From contig NZ_JAMXFC010000001.1 in NCBI RefSeq assembly GCF_025370755.1, positions 62,001 through 126,000 on the forward strand: a stretch of 64,000 bases of DNA. The letters are read 5' to 3'. The notes beneath the pieces were generated by a model, which saw only the letters and a list, made by a program, of their open reading frames with translations, made no database searches and was not told where the DNA came from. The DNA is from Laspinema sp. D2d. GTDB taxonomy: Bacteria; Cyanobacteriota; Cyanobacteriia; Cyanobacteriales; Laspinemataceae. Shown here piece by piece: positions 45,937 through 55,110 of the stretch. Made by a program: the position numbers and the translations under genes. Within the stretch, counting starts at the first letter, position 1. Every line of letters starts with the position of its first letter.

Positions 45937-46098
45937 ATGGGCCGCGTCCGAGCCAAAGCTGACTTTCCAGAAAAAATCTGCCCCGTCTGTCAACGCCCCT
46001 TTACCTGGCGGAAAAAATGGGCGGATTGTTGGGATGAAGTAAAATATTGCTCGGAACGCTGTCGCCGTCGCCGTTCCCAAGCTCAACCCATCGAATAA
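45937..46098 (+). CDS. DUF2256 zinc-ribbon-like protein
   Basis: A 53-residue protein from ATG 45937 with ICPVCQRPFTWRKKWADCWDEVKYCSERCR, the DUF2256 signature. Two CxxC-like pairs (CPVC and C-SERC) suggest a zinc ribbon. The family is found in cyanobacteria and proteobacteria without a known role. It is basic at both ends, so nucleic acid binding is possible. The next gene in the same direction starts 103 bases later. Confidence 0.88.
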   Translation: MGRVRAKADFPEKICPVCQRPFTWRKKWADCWDEVKYCSERCRRRRSQAQPIE

Positions 46099-46200
46099 CC
46101 CGGGGAATTTCTCAAAAATGCCCCAATTAGTGGCTGGCAAAGAGTACCTTTTGGGCTACCATGAAAGATTGGATATTAACCGAAGGCAGAGGCTGAATTC

Positions 46201-47136
46201 ATGACAACGGGTGCGGTAAAACCCAAGCTGATCATTCACGGTGGCGCGGGTAGCTCTCTTAAAGACAAAGGTGGACTTGAAGCGGTGCGCGGCTCCCTCC
46301 ATGCCATTATAGAAGAAGTGTATGGGATGTTAATGCAAGGGGCCTCTGCTACAGAAGCGGTGGTACATGGATGCCACCTCCTGGAAGATGAACCGCGTTT
46401 TAATGCGGGGACAGGTTCGGTGTTGCAATCGGATGGACAAATTCGGATGAGTGCGGCGTTAATGGATGGCACGTTGCAACGCTTTAGCGGCACGATTAAT
46501 GTATCTCGGGTTAAAAATCCCATCGATTTAGCTCTATTTTTACAAAAGTCTCCCGATCGCGTGTTGTCGGATGTGGGTTCAGCAGAATTGTTGCGCGAAT
46601 TACAACTGCCGATTCATAATCCCCTGACGGATAAGCGGTTGCAGGAGTGGATGGAGGAACGCAAGGATAATTTTTCCCGCACTATGGCGAATGTGGTTGC
46701 AGAATCCTCGGGACGGGGAACGATTGGGGTGGTGGTACTCGATCGCGAGGGGAAAATTGCCGCAGGAACCTCTACGGGAGGGAAAGGATTTGAACGGATC
46801 GGGCGCGTTAGTGATTCGGCAATGCCTGCGGGAAATTACGCCAATCCCAAGGCGGGAATTAGTTGTACGGGGATTGGGGAAGATATTATCGATGAGTGTC
46901 TCGCGGCGCGAATTGTGGTGCGTGTGACAGATGGATTATCGTTAATGAATGCCTTTGAGCGATCGTTTGCAGAAGCGGAACGGAATAAGCGAGATTTTGG
47001 GGCGATCGGGATTGATGCCACAGGTGCGATCGCGTGGGGTAAAACTTGTGAGGTGATTCTCGCTGCCTATCACACCGGCGATCGCATCGGTGATGCCTTG
47101 GAAATGAGTCCAGAAATGGGGGTTGGCATTGCCTAG
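46201..47136 (+). CDS. iaaA: Isoaspartyl peptidase / plant-type L-asparaginase
   Basis: An Ntn hydrolase that cleaves itself into alpha and beta subunits, hydrolysing beta-aspartyl dipeptides and asparagine. The 311-residue precursor has IIHGGAG near residue 11, FNAGTGSVL near 68 and the nucleophile Thr in RGTIGVVVLD at about residue 172, which becomes the N-terminus of the beta chain. STGGKGFERIGRVSDSAMPAGNYA and CTGIGEDI motifs follow. It may help mobilise nitrogen from cyanophycin-derived beta-Asp-Arg, a known role of this family in cyanobacteria. It starts at ATG 46201. Confidence 0.93.
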   Translation: MTTGAVKPKLIIHGGAGSSLKDKGGLEAVRGSLHAIIEEVYGMLMQGASATEAVVHGCHLLEDEPRFNAGTGSVLQSDGQIRMSAALMDGTLQRFSGTINVSRVKNPIDLALFLQKSPDRVLSDVGSAELLRELQLPIHNPLTDKRLQEWMEERKDNFSRTMANVVAESSGRGTIGVVVLDREGKIAAGTSTGGKGFERIGRVSDSAMPAGNYANPKAGISCTGIGEDIIDECLAARIVVRVTDGLSLMNAFERSFAEAERNKRDFGAIGIDATGAIAWGKTCEVILAAYHTGDRIGDALEMSPEMGVGIA

Positions 47137-47285
47137 GTGAGTTGAAGGCGACTAGAAACTGTGGTTGCCAAAAAATCTCGCTTTGAAGTGTTGACAATCG
47201 TAGCATCTTGACGTACCATAAAAAAATGGGAGTGTGTGCGCCCATATATATCGAAATCTGAGACCGGAATATTCCCACAAGGAAT

Positions 47286-47343
47286 CTCTCTCTATCAATG
47301 AGTAGAGCAATCTACTCCGCGAGTTCTCACAGAAGGTAGAGAG
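47286..47343. other. Structured element in the iaaA 3 prime intergenic region
   Basis: CTCTCTA (47288-47294) pairs with TAGAGAG (47337-47343) around an inner perfect hairpin GAGTAGA-gcaa-TCTACTC (47300-47317). With the hairpin at 47518-47542 it may mark a small RNA in the 423-base gap 47137-47559. I do not recognise a family. Confidence 0.4.
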
Positions 47344-47517
47344 ACAGTTCCCCCCTCAGACAGACCACTGCGGCGGACAGATTCGCTACAGTAGATATAT
47401 AGATTCAAGCGCATCAAAACAAAGTTGGGTGCTGAACTTCAGACCGACCGAGTAAGCTGTCATCTTAAATTGACAGAAGGTCTGGATACCTTATAGAGAA
47501 CCAATTATACGAATCAG

Positions 47518-47542
47518 TCCCGTCAGAGTTTCTCTGGCGGGA
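47518..47542. terminator. Hairpin TCCCGTCAGAG / CTCTGGCGGGA
   Basis: An 11-base-pair stem with one G-T pair and a TTT loop, just past the stop of the small membrane protein gene. The tail is only moderately T-rich. It could terminate either that gene or a small RNA from the other side. Confidence 0.55.
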
Positions 47543-47559
47543 TTATGATTAAGTGGGGG

Positions 47560-47727
47560 TTACTGAAACAACAGAGAATACCCCAAAAACAGTGCCCAAC
47601 CTGCCACAGCAAAAAAGGCGAACAATCCCACCATAATTTCAAAGGACCATTTAACCTTTAAGGTTCCCAGTAAGGGGGTTGCAGAAATTAACAGGAGAAC
47701 AAAAAAGAGCGAGAATAACCAAACCAT
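47560..47727 (-). CDS. Small two-helix membrane protein, 55 residues
   Basis: A longer open frame exists, but ATG 47727 has GGAG eight bases upstream and gives a compact 55-residue protein with two membrane helices (VWLFSLFFVLLLISA and MVGLFAFFAVAGWALFLGY) joined by a short charged loop (TLKVKWSFE). The size and style recall small thylakoid or plasma membrane subunits, but I do not recognise it. A hairpin follows the stop. Confidence 0.65.
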   Translation of the reverse strand: MVWLFSLFFVLLLISATPLLGTLKVKWSFEIMVGLFAFFAVAGWALFLGYSLLFQ

Positions 47728-47981
47728 GATGTGACTCCAGAATAAAGACAATAGGCCCTTTTCTAGTGTATCGAGTTTCTCGGGATGTTGGGTATCTGGA
47801 CCCTCAGCGTGATGAAGACTTGGCGATCGCCTCACCCACTTTACTAACTCCTCGGGTTTATCACTTCCTGTCCCTCCATCGGATCTCCTCAAATCAGGGT
47901 CTCGAAGTTGATCCAGTTGGCAGAACTCTAATCGTCGTGTTAGCTTACTAGAAAAATATTACCATTCAGGTTCAAATTCAG

Positions 47982-48869
47982 ATGGGAACAGTTAAACGGC
48001 GTAAGTTTTTCTCTGGGTTATTAGGTTTAATGGGGGTGACTGGGGCAATGGTACAAGGGCAACAGACAACCGCCCAAGTCCGGCGTGAAATCGAAGTGAG
48101 TAACCCCGAAGCATTTTTTAGAAACATCGGGTCTAACCGGACCTTGAAGTTCATCTCACTTCACTACAATTTATCAGAACTTAGTCCGGAGTTAAATTGG
48201 GCGAATGCCTTTATGGAAGAGGATTTTGATGGATATGGATTGGTGATTTCGGGCGTAGAAAATCTGAATTTAATTGGAGTCAATCCCACCGCTTCTTTGA
48301 TTAGTCTTGAAGCGGGTTATCCCCATGTAATCACGTTCAGAAATTGCCGAAATATTACGATAACGAATATAGAATCGGGACATTGGCCTAAAAAATCTTT
48401 TTGTAGTGGCAGCGTTTTTAGCTTCGTGGATTGTGACAATATCATCCTAGACCGATGTATTCTCTTTGGATGCGGAATCTATGGGATTTTGGCACAAAAT
48501 AGCAGCAATTTCCAGGTAAAAGGGTCTACAATTAAAGAATGCACCTATGGAATTATGGCGCTACAATCCCTCACGAATCTTTTAGTGGAGGATTGCCAAT
48601 TTTATCATAATGAATCCTATGATGCGATGCTGAGGGCAACAAATCTCCGGGGGGATGTGCGGTTTAAAACCTGTCAATTTTTTGAAAACCGCATCACCGA
48701 TTACAATGCTGATAATAATTATTTCTTTTGGTTTGGGGACGAAGGTACTTCAATCGTCGTGGAAAATAGCACGATCGCTAACAACGAGTTTATCCACTTA
48801 TCCAATGATAGCAATCGCGTACAACTGGTGGAATCGACTATAGAAAACAATAGTTTGGGGGTTCCCTAA
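47982..48869 (+). CDS. Exported parallel beta-helix protein
   Basis: A 295-residue protein with a possible Tat-like signal (KRRKFFSGLLGLMGVTGA, cleavage near TAQV). It is followed by repeating rungs typical of right-handed parallel beta-helices (NITITNIESG, CDNIILDRCILFGCGIYGI, NFQVKGSTIKECTYGI, NLLVEDCQFYHN). The fold is found in pectate lyases and other polysaccharide-binding or -cleaving proteins. No catalytic triad is obvious. It is probably periplasmic or surface-exposed. The function is unknown. Confidence 0.8.
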   Translation: MGTVKRRKFFSGLLGLMGVTGAMVQGQQTTAQVRREIEVSNPEAFFRNIGSNRTLKFISLHYNLSELSPELNWANAFMEEDFDGYGLVISGVENLNLIGVNPTASLISLEAGYPHVITFRNCRNITITNIESGHWPKKSFCSGSVFSFVDCDNIILDRCILFGCGIYGILAQNSSNFQVKGSTIKECTYGIMALQSLTNLLVEDCQFYHNESYDAMLRATNLRGDVRFKTCQFFENRITDYNADNNYFFWFGDEGTSIVVENSTIANNEFIHLSNDSNRVQLVESTIENNSLGVP

Positions 48870-48956
48870 TGCCCGCCCGGGGTGAACAACCGCAGGGGGT
48901 AGAGACGCAAAAATTCACGTCTCTACTTTGTTTTTTCTCGTTGGGTATCGGGTTGC

Positions 48957-50315
48957 CTACTCTTTCGCCTTCAGTTTCCAGCCTTTTTTGGTAACTTGTC
49001 GGGCACGGGCGATCGCCAAAGTGTTATCTTCCACATCTTCGGTAATCGTCGAACCGGCGGCAATGGTGACATTTTCACCAATTTTGACGGGCGCAACTAA
49101 GACGCTATTAGAACCCGTTTTCGTCCCACTGCCGATTTCTGTGGGATGTTTGTTTACACCGTCGTAATTGGCGGTAATGGTTCCCGCCCCGATGTTCACG
49201 CGATCGCCGGTGGTGGTATCCCCTAAATAGGATAAGTGAGATACATTGCTGCGGTTACCTAACTTTGTATTCTTTAATTCTACAAAGTTACCAATCCGGC
49301 AGCCTTCTCCCACCTGAGCTTGACCCCGTAAGTGAGCATAAGGTCCAACTCGGGTTCCAGAAGCTACGGTACTATCCGTGATGACTGAGTATAAAACCGT
49401 TGTCTGATCCCCAATCTGACTATTTTCAATTAGCGTCCCGGGACCGATGCGAGAACCAGAACCGATGGTGGTTTGGCCGCGCAGGTGGGTTTGGGGTTCG
49501 ATGATGGTATTCGGGGCGAGGGTGACCGTATCATCAATGGTAATGCTATCCGGGTCTATCAGAGTGACTCCAGCGGCCATCCAATCATCTTTGACCCGAG
49601 TTTGCAAAATTTGATAAGCTTTTGATAATTGCTTGCGATCGTTGATGCCGAGAATTTCCTGGTAATCCTCCACATCTAAAATCCGCACAGGATTTAAGTA
49701 ATTCACCGCATCAGTCAGATAATATTCTGCCTGATCGTTTTCCGATTTTAATTGGGGTAAAACCTGGGCTAAATCCGGCCAATGGAAACAATAAACCCCG
49801 GCATTAATGCGCCGATTCTGCTTTTGAGTGGCGGTACAATCCCGGTCTTCAACTATTTCCTTGAGCAGGTTTTCATTGTCACAAAAGACCCGACCATACC
49901 CTTTAGGATCGGGCAGTTGCGCGGTCAGAATGGTGGCGGCATTCCCTTGTTCTTTGTGGGTATTCAGCAGCCCCTTAATTGTTTCAGGTCGTAAGAGAGG
50001 GACATCGCCATTCAAGACCAACAAATCCCCGGTAAAGTCTTGTAAATAGGGAATGACTTGTTGGACGGCGTGACCCGTGCCTAATTGCTCCGTTTGTTCG
50101 ACAAATTCTAAATTAGAGAATCGTTGGATCAGTTCGTTTTGGACGAGTTCCCCTCGATAGCCGACGATAATTAAACGTCGGGAAGGTTGAATTGCCGAGA
50201 GACTATCGAGTACCCGTTCAACCAGCGATCGCCCCCCCAAAGGATGTAAGACCTTGGGTAGGTCTGATTTCATGCGTGTCCCGCGTCCAGCGGCTAAAAT
50301 CGCTACTGCTACCAT
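48957..50315 (-). CDS. glmU: Bifunctional UDP-GlcNAc pyrophosphorylase / GlcN-1-P acetyltransferase
   Basis: Makes UDP-N-acetylglucosamine for peptidoglycan and lipopolysaccharide. The 452 residues hold an N-terminal pyrophosphorylase with [18 protein letters not shown] at about residue 7, GTGHAVQQV and LNGDVPLL, and a C-terminal left-handed beta-helix from about residue 255 with hexapeptide repeats. The acetyltransferase motifs GRLxx-like NFVELKN and HLSYLGD (His near residue 360) are present. It is followed on the same strand by no close gene; the HD-GYP regulator lies upstream in the same direction. Confidence 0.96.
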   Translation of the reverse strand: MVAVAILAAGRGTRMKSDLPKVLHPLGGRSLVERVLDSLSAIQPSRRLIIVGYRGELVQNELIQRFSNLEFVEQTEQLGTGHAVQQVIPYLQDFTGDLLVLNGDVPLLRPETIKGLLNTHKEQGNAATILTAQLPDPKGYGRVFCDNENLLKEIVEDRDCTATQKQNRRINAGVYCFHWPDLAQVLPQLKSENDQAEYYLTDAVNYLNPVRILDVEDYQEILGINDRKQLSKAYQILQTRVKDDWMAAGVTLIDPDSITIDDTVTLAPNTIIEPQTHLRGQTTIGSGSRIGPGTLIENSQIGDQTTVLYSVITDSTVASGTRVGPYAHLRGQAQVGEGCRIGNFVELKNTKLGNRSNVSHLSYLGDTTTGDRVNIGAGTITANYDGVNKHPTEIGSGTKTGSNSVLVAPVKIGENVTIAAGSTITEDVEDNTLAIARARQVTKKGWKLKAKE

Positions 50316-50440
50316 TTTCTTTCAGCCCGTTAATCTCAACGGAGTATAGCGCGGTTTCCGCTCTTATTGAAGAAAATTCATCCACAATGACCTCCCGATC
50401 GCCACAATTGACGGGCGATCGCCCCGGGAAAAACCGGGGC

Positions 50441-51502
50441 CTAGCCATTGGCAATGCGCCAACTTCCGGCGATCGCAGCGGGTTCCTCGGATTCAATCAG
50501 GTGGATGCGATTGACAGCCTTTGCCGGTTCTCCCATCTCCCTCGTCCGAATAAAAGTCGTAAATTGTTCTACCAGGTGGGGATTACGCCATCCCTTGACC
50601 GTTTCTTCCGCCATAATTTCCAGGGCTTTTTCTGAAGTAAATGCCTGTTTATAGGGCCGTTCGCTGGTCAGGGCGTCATAAATATCCACCACTTGAAACA
50701 CTTGGGCAATGTAGGGAATTTCATCCCCCACCAACCCATCGGGATATCCTGTCCCATCCCATCGTTCGTGATGATGGCGAATCAGGGGACGGACGCCGCG
50801 CATGGTTCGCAGGGGTAGACAAATTTTCTCCCCAATCACCACGTGCTGTTTCATAATTTCCCACTCTTGGGCCGTGAGTTTTCCGGTTTTGAGTAATACC
50901 GCATCGGGAATCCCCACTTTGCCGATGTCATGGAGGTATCCCCCCCACATTAGATCGCGGATTTCATTGCGGGAGAGGTGGAGAAATTCACCAAACGCTT
51001 GTCCCCGAGAGACTAAACGTTCGCAGTGATCCCCAGTATTCGGGTCTCGACTTTCCACAGTCCGGGCAATGGAAAAGAGGACTTGTTCCGCATGGTCGAG
51101 GTCCTCATTGAGCCGTTTTTGGCGGACCAGGGATTTGACTCGGGCGGCGAGTTCGAGATGATCAAAGGGTTTAGTCAGGAAGTCATCACCTCCAGCTTCA
51201 ATCCCCCGGATCCGCGATCGCCGATCGTTGAGTGCGGTCACGAAAATGATGGGAATCAGGCGGGTTTGCTCATCTTGTTTCAGATGGCGGCATACCTCAA
51301 ATCCATCCATTCCAGGCATCATCACATCCAGCAGAATTAAATCGGGCTGGGTTTCTTTCACGCAAGCCAGGGCACTAGGGCCGCTGTCAGCTTCCAGAAT
51401 TTCATACCCTTCTACGGACAAAAGAGCCACTGCCGTCATCCGGCTGGCTGGATGATCGTCTACGACGAGAATTTTGGACTGTTCTGCATCAAGGAAGTTC
51501 AC
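50441..51502 (-). CDS. Response regulator with HD-GYP phosphodiesterase domain
   Basis: A two-component output protein predicted to degrade cyclic di-GMP. The receiver domain (about residues 10-125) has the acidic pair DD, phospho-Asp in LLLDVMMPG and Lys in LTKPF. A short helical linker leads to an HD-GYP domain with HDIGKVGIPD, HVVIGEKIC, HHERWDGTGYPDGL and DIYDALTSERPYK, all ligands for an active enzyme. GTG at 51502 (VNFLDAEQS) has AAGG upstream; a TTG two codons earlier is the alternative. No sensor kinase is adjacent. Confidence 0.92.
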   Translation of the reverse strand: MNFLDAEQSKILVVDDHPASRMTAVALLSVEGYEILEADSGPSALACVKETQPDLILLDVMMPGMDGFEVCRHLKQDEQTRLIPIIFVTALNDRRSRIRGIEAGGDDFLTKPFDHLELAARVKSLVRQKRLNEDLDHAEQVLFSIARTVESRDPNTGDHCERLVSRGQAFGEFLHLSRNEIRDLMWGGYLHDIGKVGIPDAVLLKTGKLTAQEWEIMKQHVVIGEKICLPLRTMRGVRPLIRHHHERWDGTGYPDGLVGDEIPYIAQVFQVVDIYDALTSERPYKQAFTSEKALEIMAEETVKGWRNPHLVEQFTTFIRTREMGEPAKAVNRIHLIESEEPAAIAGSWRIANG

Positions 51503-51624
51503 AGACAAACACCTTGCTCTGAGTATTTCTATTAGCTAGTTCTGCGTCAAGCGACTGAGTAAATTAATCGCTTTTTGTACTATCTCTGACTATCTTTACA
51601 TTATTTGGACCGGGTTTGTTTAAA

Positions 51625-51649
51625 AAAGTCTGTGTTTTACACAGACTTT
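51625..51649 (-). terminator. Terminator of the methylase-mnmC operon
   Basis: A perfect ten-base-pair stem AAAGTCTGTG / CACAGACTTT with a five-base loop, followed on the minus strand by six T residues. It lies about 200 bases past the MnmC-like stop and before the HD-GYP gene. Confidence 0.8.
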
Positions 51650-51850
51650 ATAAAGGATGCCGGAGTTTTTCCGGTCGGGCCCATCTTTTTTAAAAAATGT
51701 AAAGTTTCTCTCATTGACTTAAGATGAAATTTGAGCTTCATCACCCTCTTGATTATAGCTGACCGATGAGGTTGAGCTAGGGCTGGCTTACCTAACCGGC
51801 TGAGGATCTGCCCCTTTAAAGCGATCGCCTCCCCCATCGCTGATCCCTGG

Positions 51851-52804
51851 CTATTTTTCTGCAATACTGGCCCATCTTTTTTTCCAACTAGAAGTCGGTT
51901 CTAAGGGGGATAAGTCTTGTTCTTGTTGACGGCGTTGCCGAATTTCCTCAGCGGAATCCGACAGGTTGGGGTCTCGATAGGGAGTCGCCGCCCGAGTTTG
52001 TAGATGCTCCTGTTCTTGGGGGGAAAGGGGTGGTAAATCGCGATCGCAAAAACTCGCTACCGTTCCTGGCGATCGCCGTCCTACCGGCGCAGTGGCCCCA
52101 AGTTTTAATCCCGCAGCCATTAAAGCCGTTCTCACCGAAGCCGAACAAGAATAAGTTGCCAATCTTCCCGTCGGACTCAAACAGCGCGCCACCCACCCTA
52201 AAAATTCAACCGTCCACAGTTGCGGACAATTGGGAGGAGAAAAAGGGTCTAAAAATATGGCATCAACTTGAAACCCTTGATTGACCACCTGTTGAATGGT
52301 TTTTCGGGCATCTCCTAGCCATAAGGTCCCTTGGAACTGGGGACTCGTCAAAGTTTTTGATCGGATAGATTTGCCCTGCCCTTCCAGGACCGAGGGATCG
52401 ACTCTCGGGAAAATAGGTTCACCGTCTGCCTCCGGGCTAACCAGTCCGGCTAGAAGTTCGGGAATAGGCGATTGCCAACGGTTCAGTAACCCTTGGGCGA
52501 TCGCCGCTTGGGGAATAGCGGCATCTAATTCCAACCCGACCCACTCCACCCAACAAGTTGGATTAATTGACCAAATCGTTTCTAATGCTGATGCGGTATT
52601 GTAACCCAATCCATAACACAAGTCAAGCAATCGCAGCCGGGGTTTTTCAGCTTTTTGGGCTAACTCCGTGGGTTCTACAAATTTACACTGCGCCTCTTGG
52701 CGCGCCCCGTGGTACGAATGAAACAGTTCCCCAAATTCCGGTGAATAAAACGTAAAAGACCCATCGGAGGTCTCTTGAGGCGTCAAAGGCATCATTTCTG
52801 CCAT
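51851..52804 (-). CDS. MnmC-like tRNA methyltransferase (Methyltransf_30)
   Basis: Probable SAM-dependent methyltransferase that completes 5-methylaminomethyl-2-thiouridine at tRNA position 34. The 317 residues match the methyltransferase half of MnmC without the FAD oxidase domain: GSFTFYSPEFGELFHSYHGA at the start, LLDLCYGLGYNTASAL as the SAM-binding loop near residue 59, and AIFLDPFSPPNCPQLWTVEF. It overlaps the upstream DNA methylase by 13 bases, so the two are co-translated. Stand-alone MnmC2-type proteins are common in cyanobacteria and plants. Confidence 0.88.
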   Translation of the reverse strand: MAEMMPLTPQETSDGSFTFYSPEFGELFHSYHGARQEAQCKFVEPTELAQKAEKPRLRLLDLCYGLGYNTASALETIWSINPTCWVEWVGLELDAAIPQAAIAQGLLNRWQSPIPELLAGLVSPEADGEPIFPRVDPSVLEGQGKSIRSKTLTSPQFQGTLWLGDARKTIQQVVNQGFQVDAIFLDPFSPPNCPQLWTVEFLGWVARCLSPTGRLATYSCSASVRTALMAAGLKLGATAPVGRRSPGTVASFCDRDLPPLSPQEQEHLQTRAATPYRDPNLSDSAEEIRQRRQQEQDLSPLEPTSSWKKRWASIAEK

Positions 52805-54813
52805 AAATCGGGGTCACCTCCGGCAACTATTTCTACACAAGCTTGGCGGGCCAATTTTCTAGCTTCTATTCGGTGTTGAATGGTCTGCTTAACCATCTGC
52901 GCGATGTTCTCCCGACGCGCTCTATCCTTGGGAATCGGTAAAATTAACTCCTGAATTCGATTCCCCAGCGAATCAATAATATCCTGAGTCAAGCGCTTTG
53001 CCAAGATTTGTTTTTGAACCAGTTCAGAACTCAAGGCCGCCAACAACAAATAACACCCAAAAGGACAGGTTTCCCGAACACGCAATTTATAGAAATGACT
53101 TTGATAAAGAATCCGGGTATCATCGGCAGTAATCAACGCACAACTTCCAATTAAATAAGTGCCATCGCGTACCATCAAAATATCCCCTTCTCGCAGGTCC
53201 TGTTTTTCCGCTAAAGAGTGATAAATTTCTTCACTCACCGAATGTTTTGGATCTGCCTTAATTTCCCAATTAGAAATATCCGAAGTGCGCACAAAGGGGA
53301 TATTTCCCGTCCCGTAGGCTAACTTTCCCACTTCATCACCACTGCTGACCTCTATCATCCCGGACGATATCAAATCTCCCATAGAAATAAAGTCGTGACT
53401 ATTTTGGAGATACCCTAATTCGGAAATAGCTGCGGGGTTGTAATAATGCGGGGCTAAAATGCCATTTTGGATGCGATCGCAACTCATCCAATACCCTAAC
53501 TGACTCGGTTTGGTTAAACGTCCTTGTTCATAGTCTCGGTAGTGGGCGGCAATTTCCGGTAAATCATCCCGGTCAATCGGGCGTCCCCGGCTATCCCGTC
53601 CGCACCATTGAGCTTCCGCCATAAAAATAGATAGATTGCTTTCATCTTCTACTCTTGGACCCAATTTTTTTTGTAATAACAAGAGGCAAGTTTTGGTATG
53701 AGTTCCCCCTTTTCCCGAGATTTTAAATAATACATCGGGCATTCCAATCACGGCTTTAATGATAGAATGAGCTTGGATATAATCAACCACATACCGATAG
53801 GTTTTGCTAGAAATCAAACTTTCAGGAACCACCATCCCAATCCGACCTCCGGGCCGAACTAGAGATAAACATCGTTCCATAAATAGCACCTGGGGCGGTA
53901 CGGACGGTTGTAATTTAGGGAGTTTTTCAAAAGATTGACTATTTTTTTCTAAGCGCCAGCGATATCCCAGTTCAAATGTAGCCTGGACCTGGGGAGATGC
54001 GGCCACAATGCGACTGCCAAAGGGCGGATTTGTCAAAACAATATCAAATTCACCGGCCTGAGTTTGTAAGGGTAAAGTCGGGGAATTCAATGAATTTTTA
54101 TCAGGATCCGGGGCAAAAAGGGGAGGAGAAGATTCTAGTTTCCAAGCGAGAGAATCTGCACAAAAGACCTGGGCCGATTTGAGGGTCAATAAAGATAAAC
54201 GGGTCGAGGCTAATCCCGCGAGATAGCGGTCTTTATCCAGGCCAAAAACGGTGGCAAGGATTTGGTCAACCGAGGCTCCGGATGCTTTTAAATGACGAGC
54301 CGCCACACTTAAAAATCCACCCGCCCCACAAGCTGGATCAATCAGAGTTTCTCCAGGACGGGGATTGACTAAAGCCACCAATAAGGCGATCGCATTCAGC
54401 GGCGTAAAAAACTGCCCTTCCTGGCCGCGAATCTGGGAACCCATAAACACTTCATAAATATCCCCAAAGGGGTCATGAACCGGAGTATCCAAGTCAGCTT
54501 TATTCAGTAGACTATCAATTTGAGCTAAACTTTGAGGGTCAAGAAGCAAGCCTTGATATGGGGGAAAAAGGGTCGGCAAAAGTAGACACAATTGGGCAAA
54601 AGATTGCTGATATCGACGGGCGATCGCCTCGACACTTGTTGGGTCACGAATTGGCTCAAATAAAGACGGATTTTGCTGAAAATACAGCTTGCAAAATAAG
54701 CATTTAATCGTTTCTTGCAGCAAAGTTTCATCCCGAGTTGCACCTAAGAAGCGACCCACGAGATAATTCCGAATCTGTCGATACACCGCTTTAGAATCTC
54801 GTTCTAGGTTCAT
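52792..54813 (-). CDS. Orphan N6-adenine DNA methyltransferase (HsdM-like with specificity domain)
   Basis: A type I-like DNA methyltransferase. The 673-residue protein from ATG 54813 has an HsdM N-terminal bundle (about 1-120), then QFFTPLNAIALLVAL, the SAM-binding motif DPACGAGGFL near residue 160 and the catalytic NPPF near residue 255. Past residue 450 the sequence resembles a type I specificity subunit (FVRTSDISNWEIK; DILMVRDGTYLIGSCALI; ILPIP). Modification and recognition thus appear fused in one chain. There is no HsdR or other nuclease nearby, so it is an orphan with a possible epigenetic role. A start 18 codons upstream (54867) is also open. Confidence 0.85.
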   Translation of the reverse strand: MNLERDSKAVYRQIRNYLVGRFLGATRDETLLQETIKCLFCKLYFQQNPSLFEPIRDPTSVEAIARRYQQSFAQLCLLLPTLFPPYQGLLLDPQSLAQIDSLLNKADLDTPVHDPFGDIYEVFMGSQIRGQEGQFFTPLNAIALLVALVNPRPGETLIDPACGAGGFLSVAARHLKASGASVDQILATVFGLDKDRYLAGLASTRLSLLTLKSAQVFCADSLAWKLESSPPLFAPDPDKNSLNSPTLPLQTQAGEFDIVLTNPPFGSRIVAASPQVQATFELGYRWRLEKNSQSFEKLPKLQPSVPPQVLFMERCLSLVRPGGRIGMVVPESLISSKTYRYVVDYIQAHSIIKAVIGMPDVLFKISGKGGTHTKTCLLLLQKKLGPRVEDESNLSIFMAEAQWCGRDSRGRPIDRDDLPEIAAHYRDYEQGRLTKPSQLGYWMSCDRIQNGILAPHYYNPAAISELGYLQNSHDFISMGDLISSGMIEVSSGDEVGKLAYGTGNIPFVRTSDISNWEIKADPKHSVSEEIYHSLAEKQDLREGDILMVRDGTYLIGSCALITADDTRILYQSHFYKLRVRETCPFGCYLLLAALSSELVQKQILAKRLTQDIIDSLGNRIQELILPIPKDRARRENIAQMVKQTIQHRIEARKLARQACVEIVAGGDPDLWQK

Positions 54814-55050
54814 GTTCAACCCAATCCAGAGTGGGAAACGTAGTTTAAGTGTTATTTTAAACCCCACTCCCGTTGGCCGGGTTTTGAAAGGTCTATAAAA
54901 CCTAGATTCCTTATCAGCTATGCCCTAGGCATCCAATCTTACTCGCTTTTGTGATGACAAACGGCCTGCAAGACGCCTGATCAACATTTACCCTTGTGCA
55001 GAGGATATAGCGGTTTGCGATCGCCTGAACGGCGAACGATCCCCCTAAAT

Positions 55051-55067
55051 CCCCCTTTCTAAGGGGG
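55051..55067. repeat. CCCCCT-ttct-AAGGGGG dispersed palindrome
   Basis: A short palindrome within GATCCCCCTAAATCCCCC-type sequence. The same family is seen near 16449-16475, 16594-16620, 59008-59023 and 59110-59128. Such elements are frequent in filamentous cyanobacterial intergenic DNA. Confidence 0.55.
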
Positions 55068-55110
55068 ACTGTGATCCGATAATAAGTGGACCTCAATCCC
55101 TGAATAAATG

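Noticed and set aside
51637-51864. 75-codon minus-strand frame after the MnmC-like gene
   Set aside because: Its end runs into the perfect hairpin terminator at 51625-51649 and it has no domain; it is not likely to be translated.
52792-54813. Complete type I restriction-modification system
   Set aside because: No HsdR helicase-nuclease gene lies in the window on either side.
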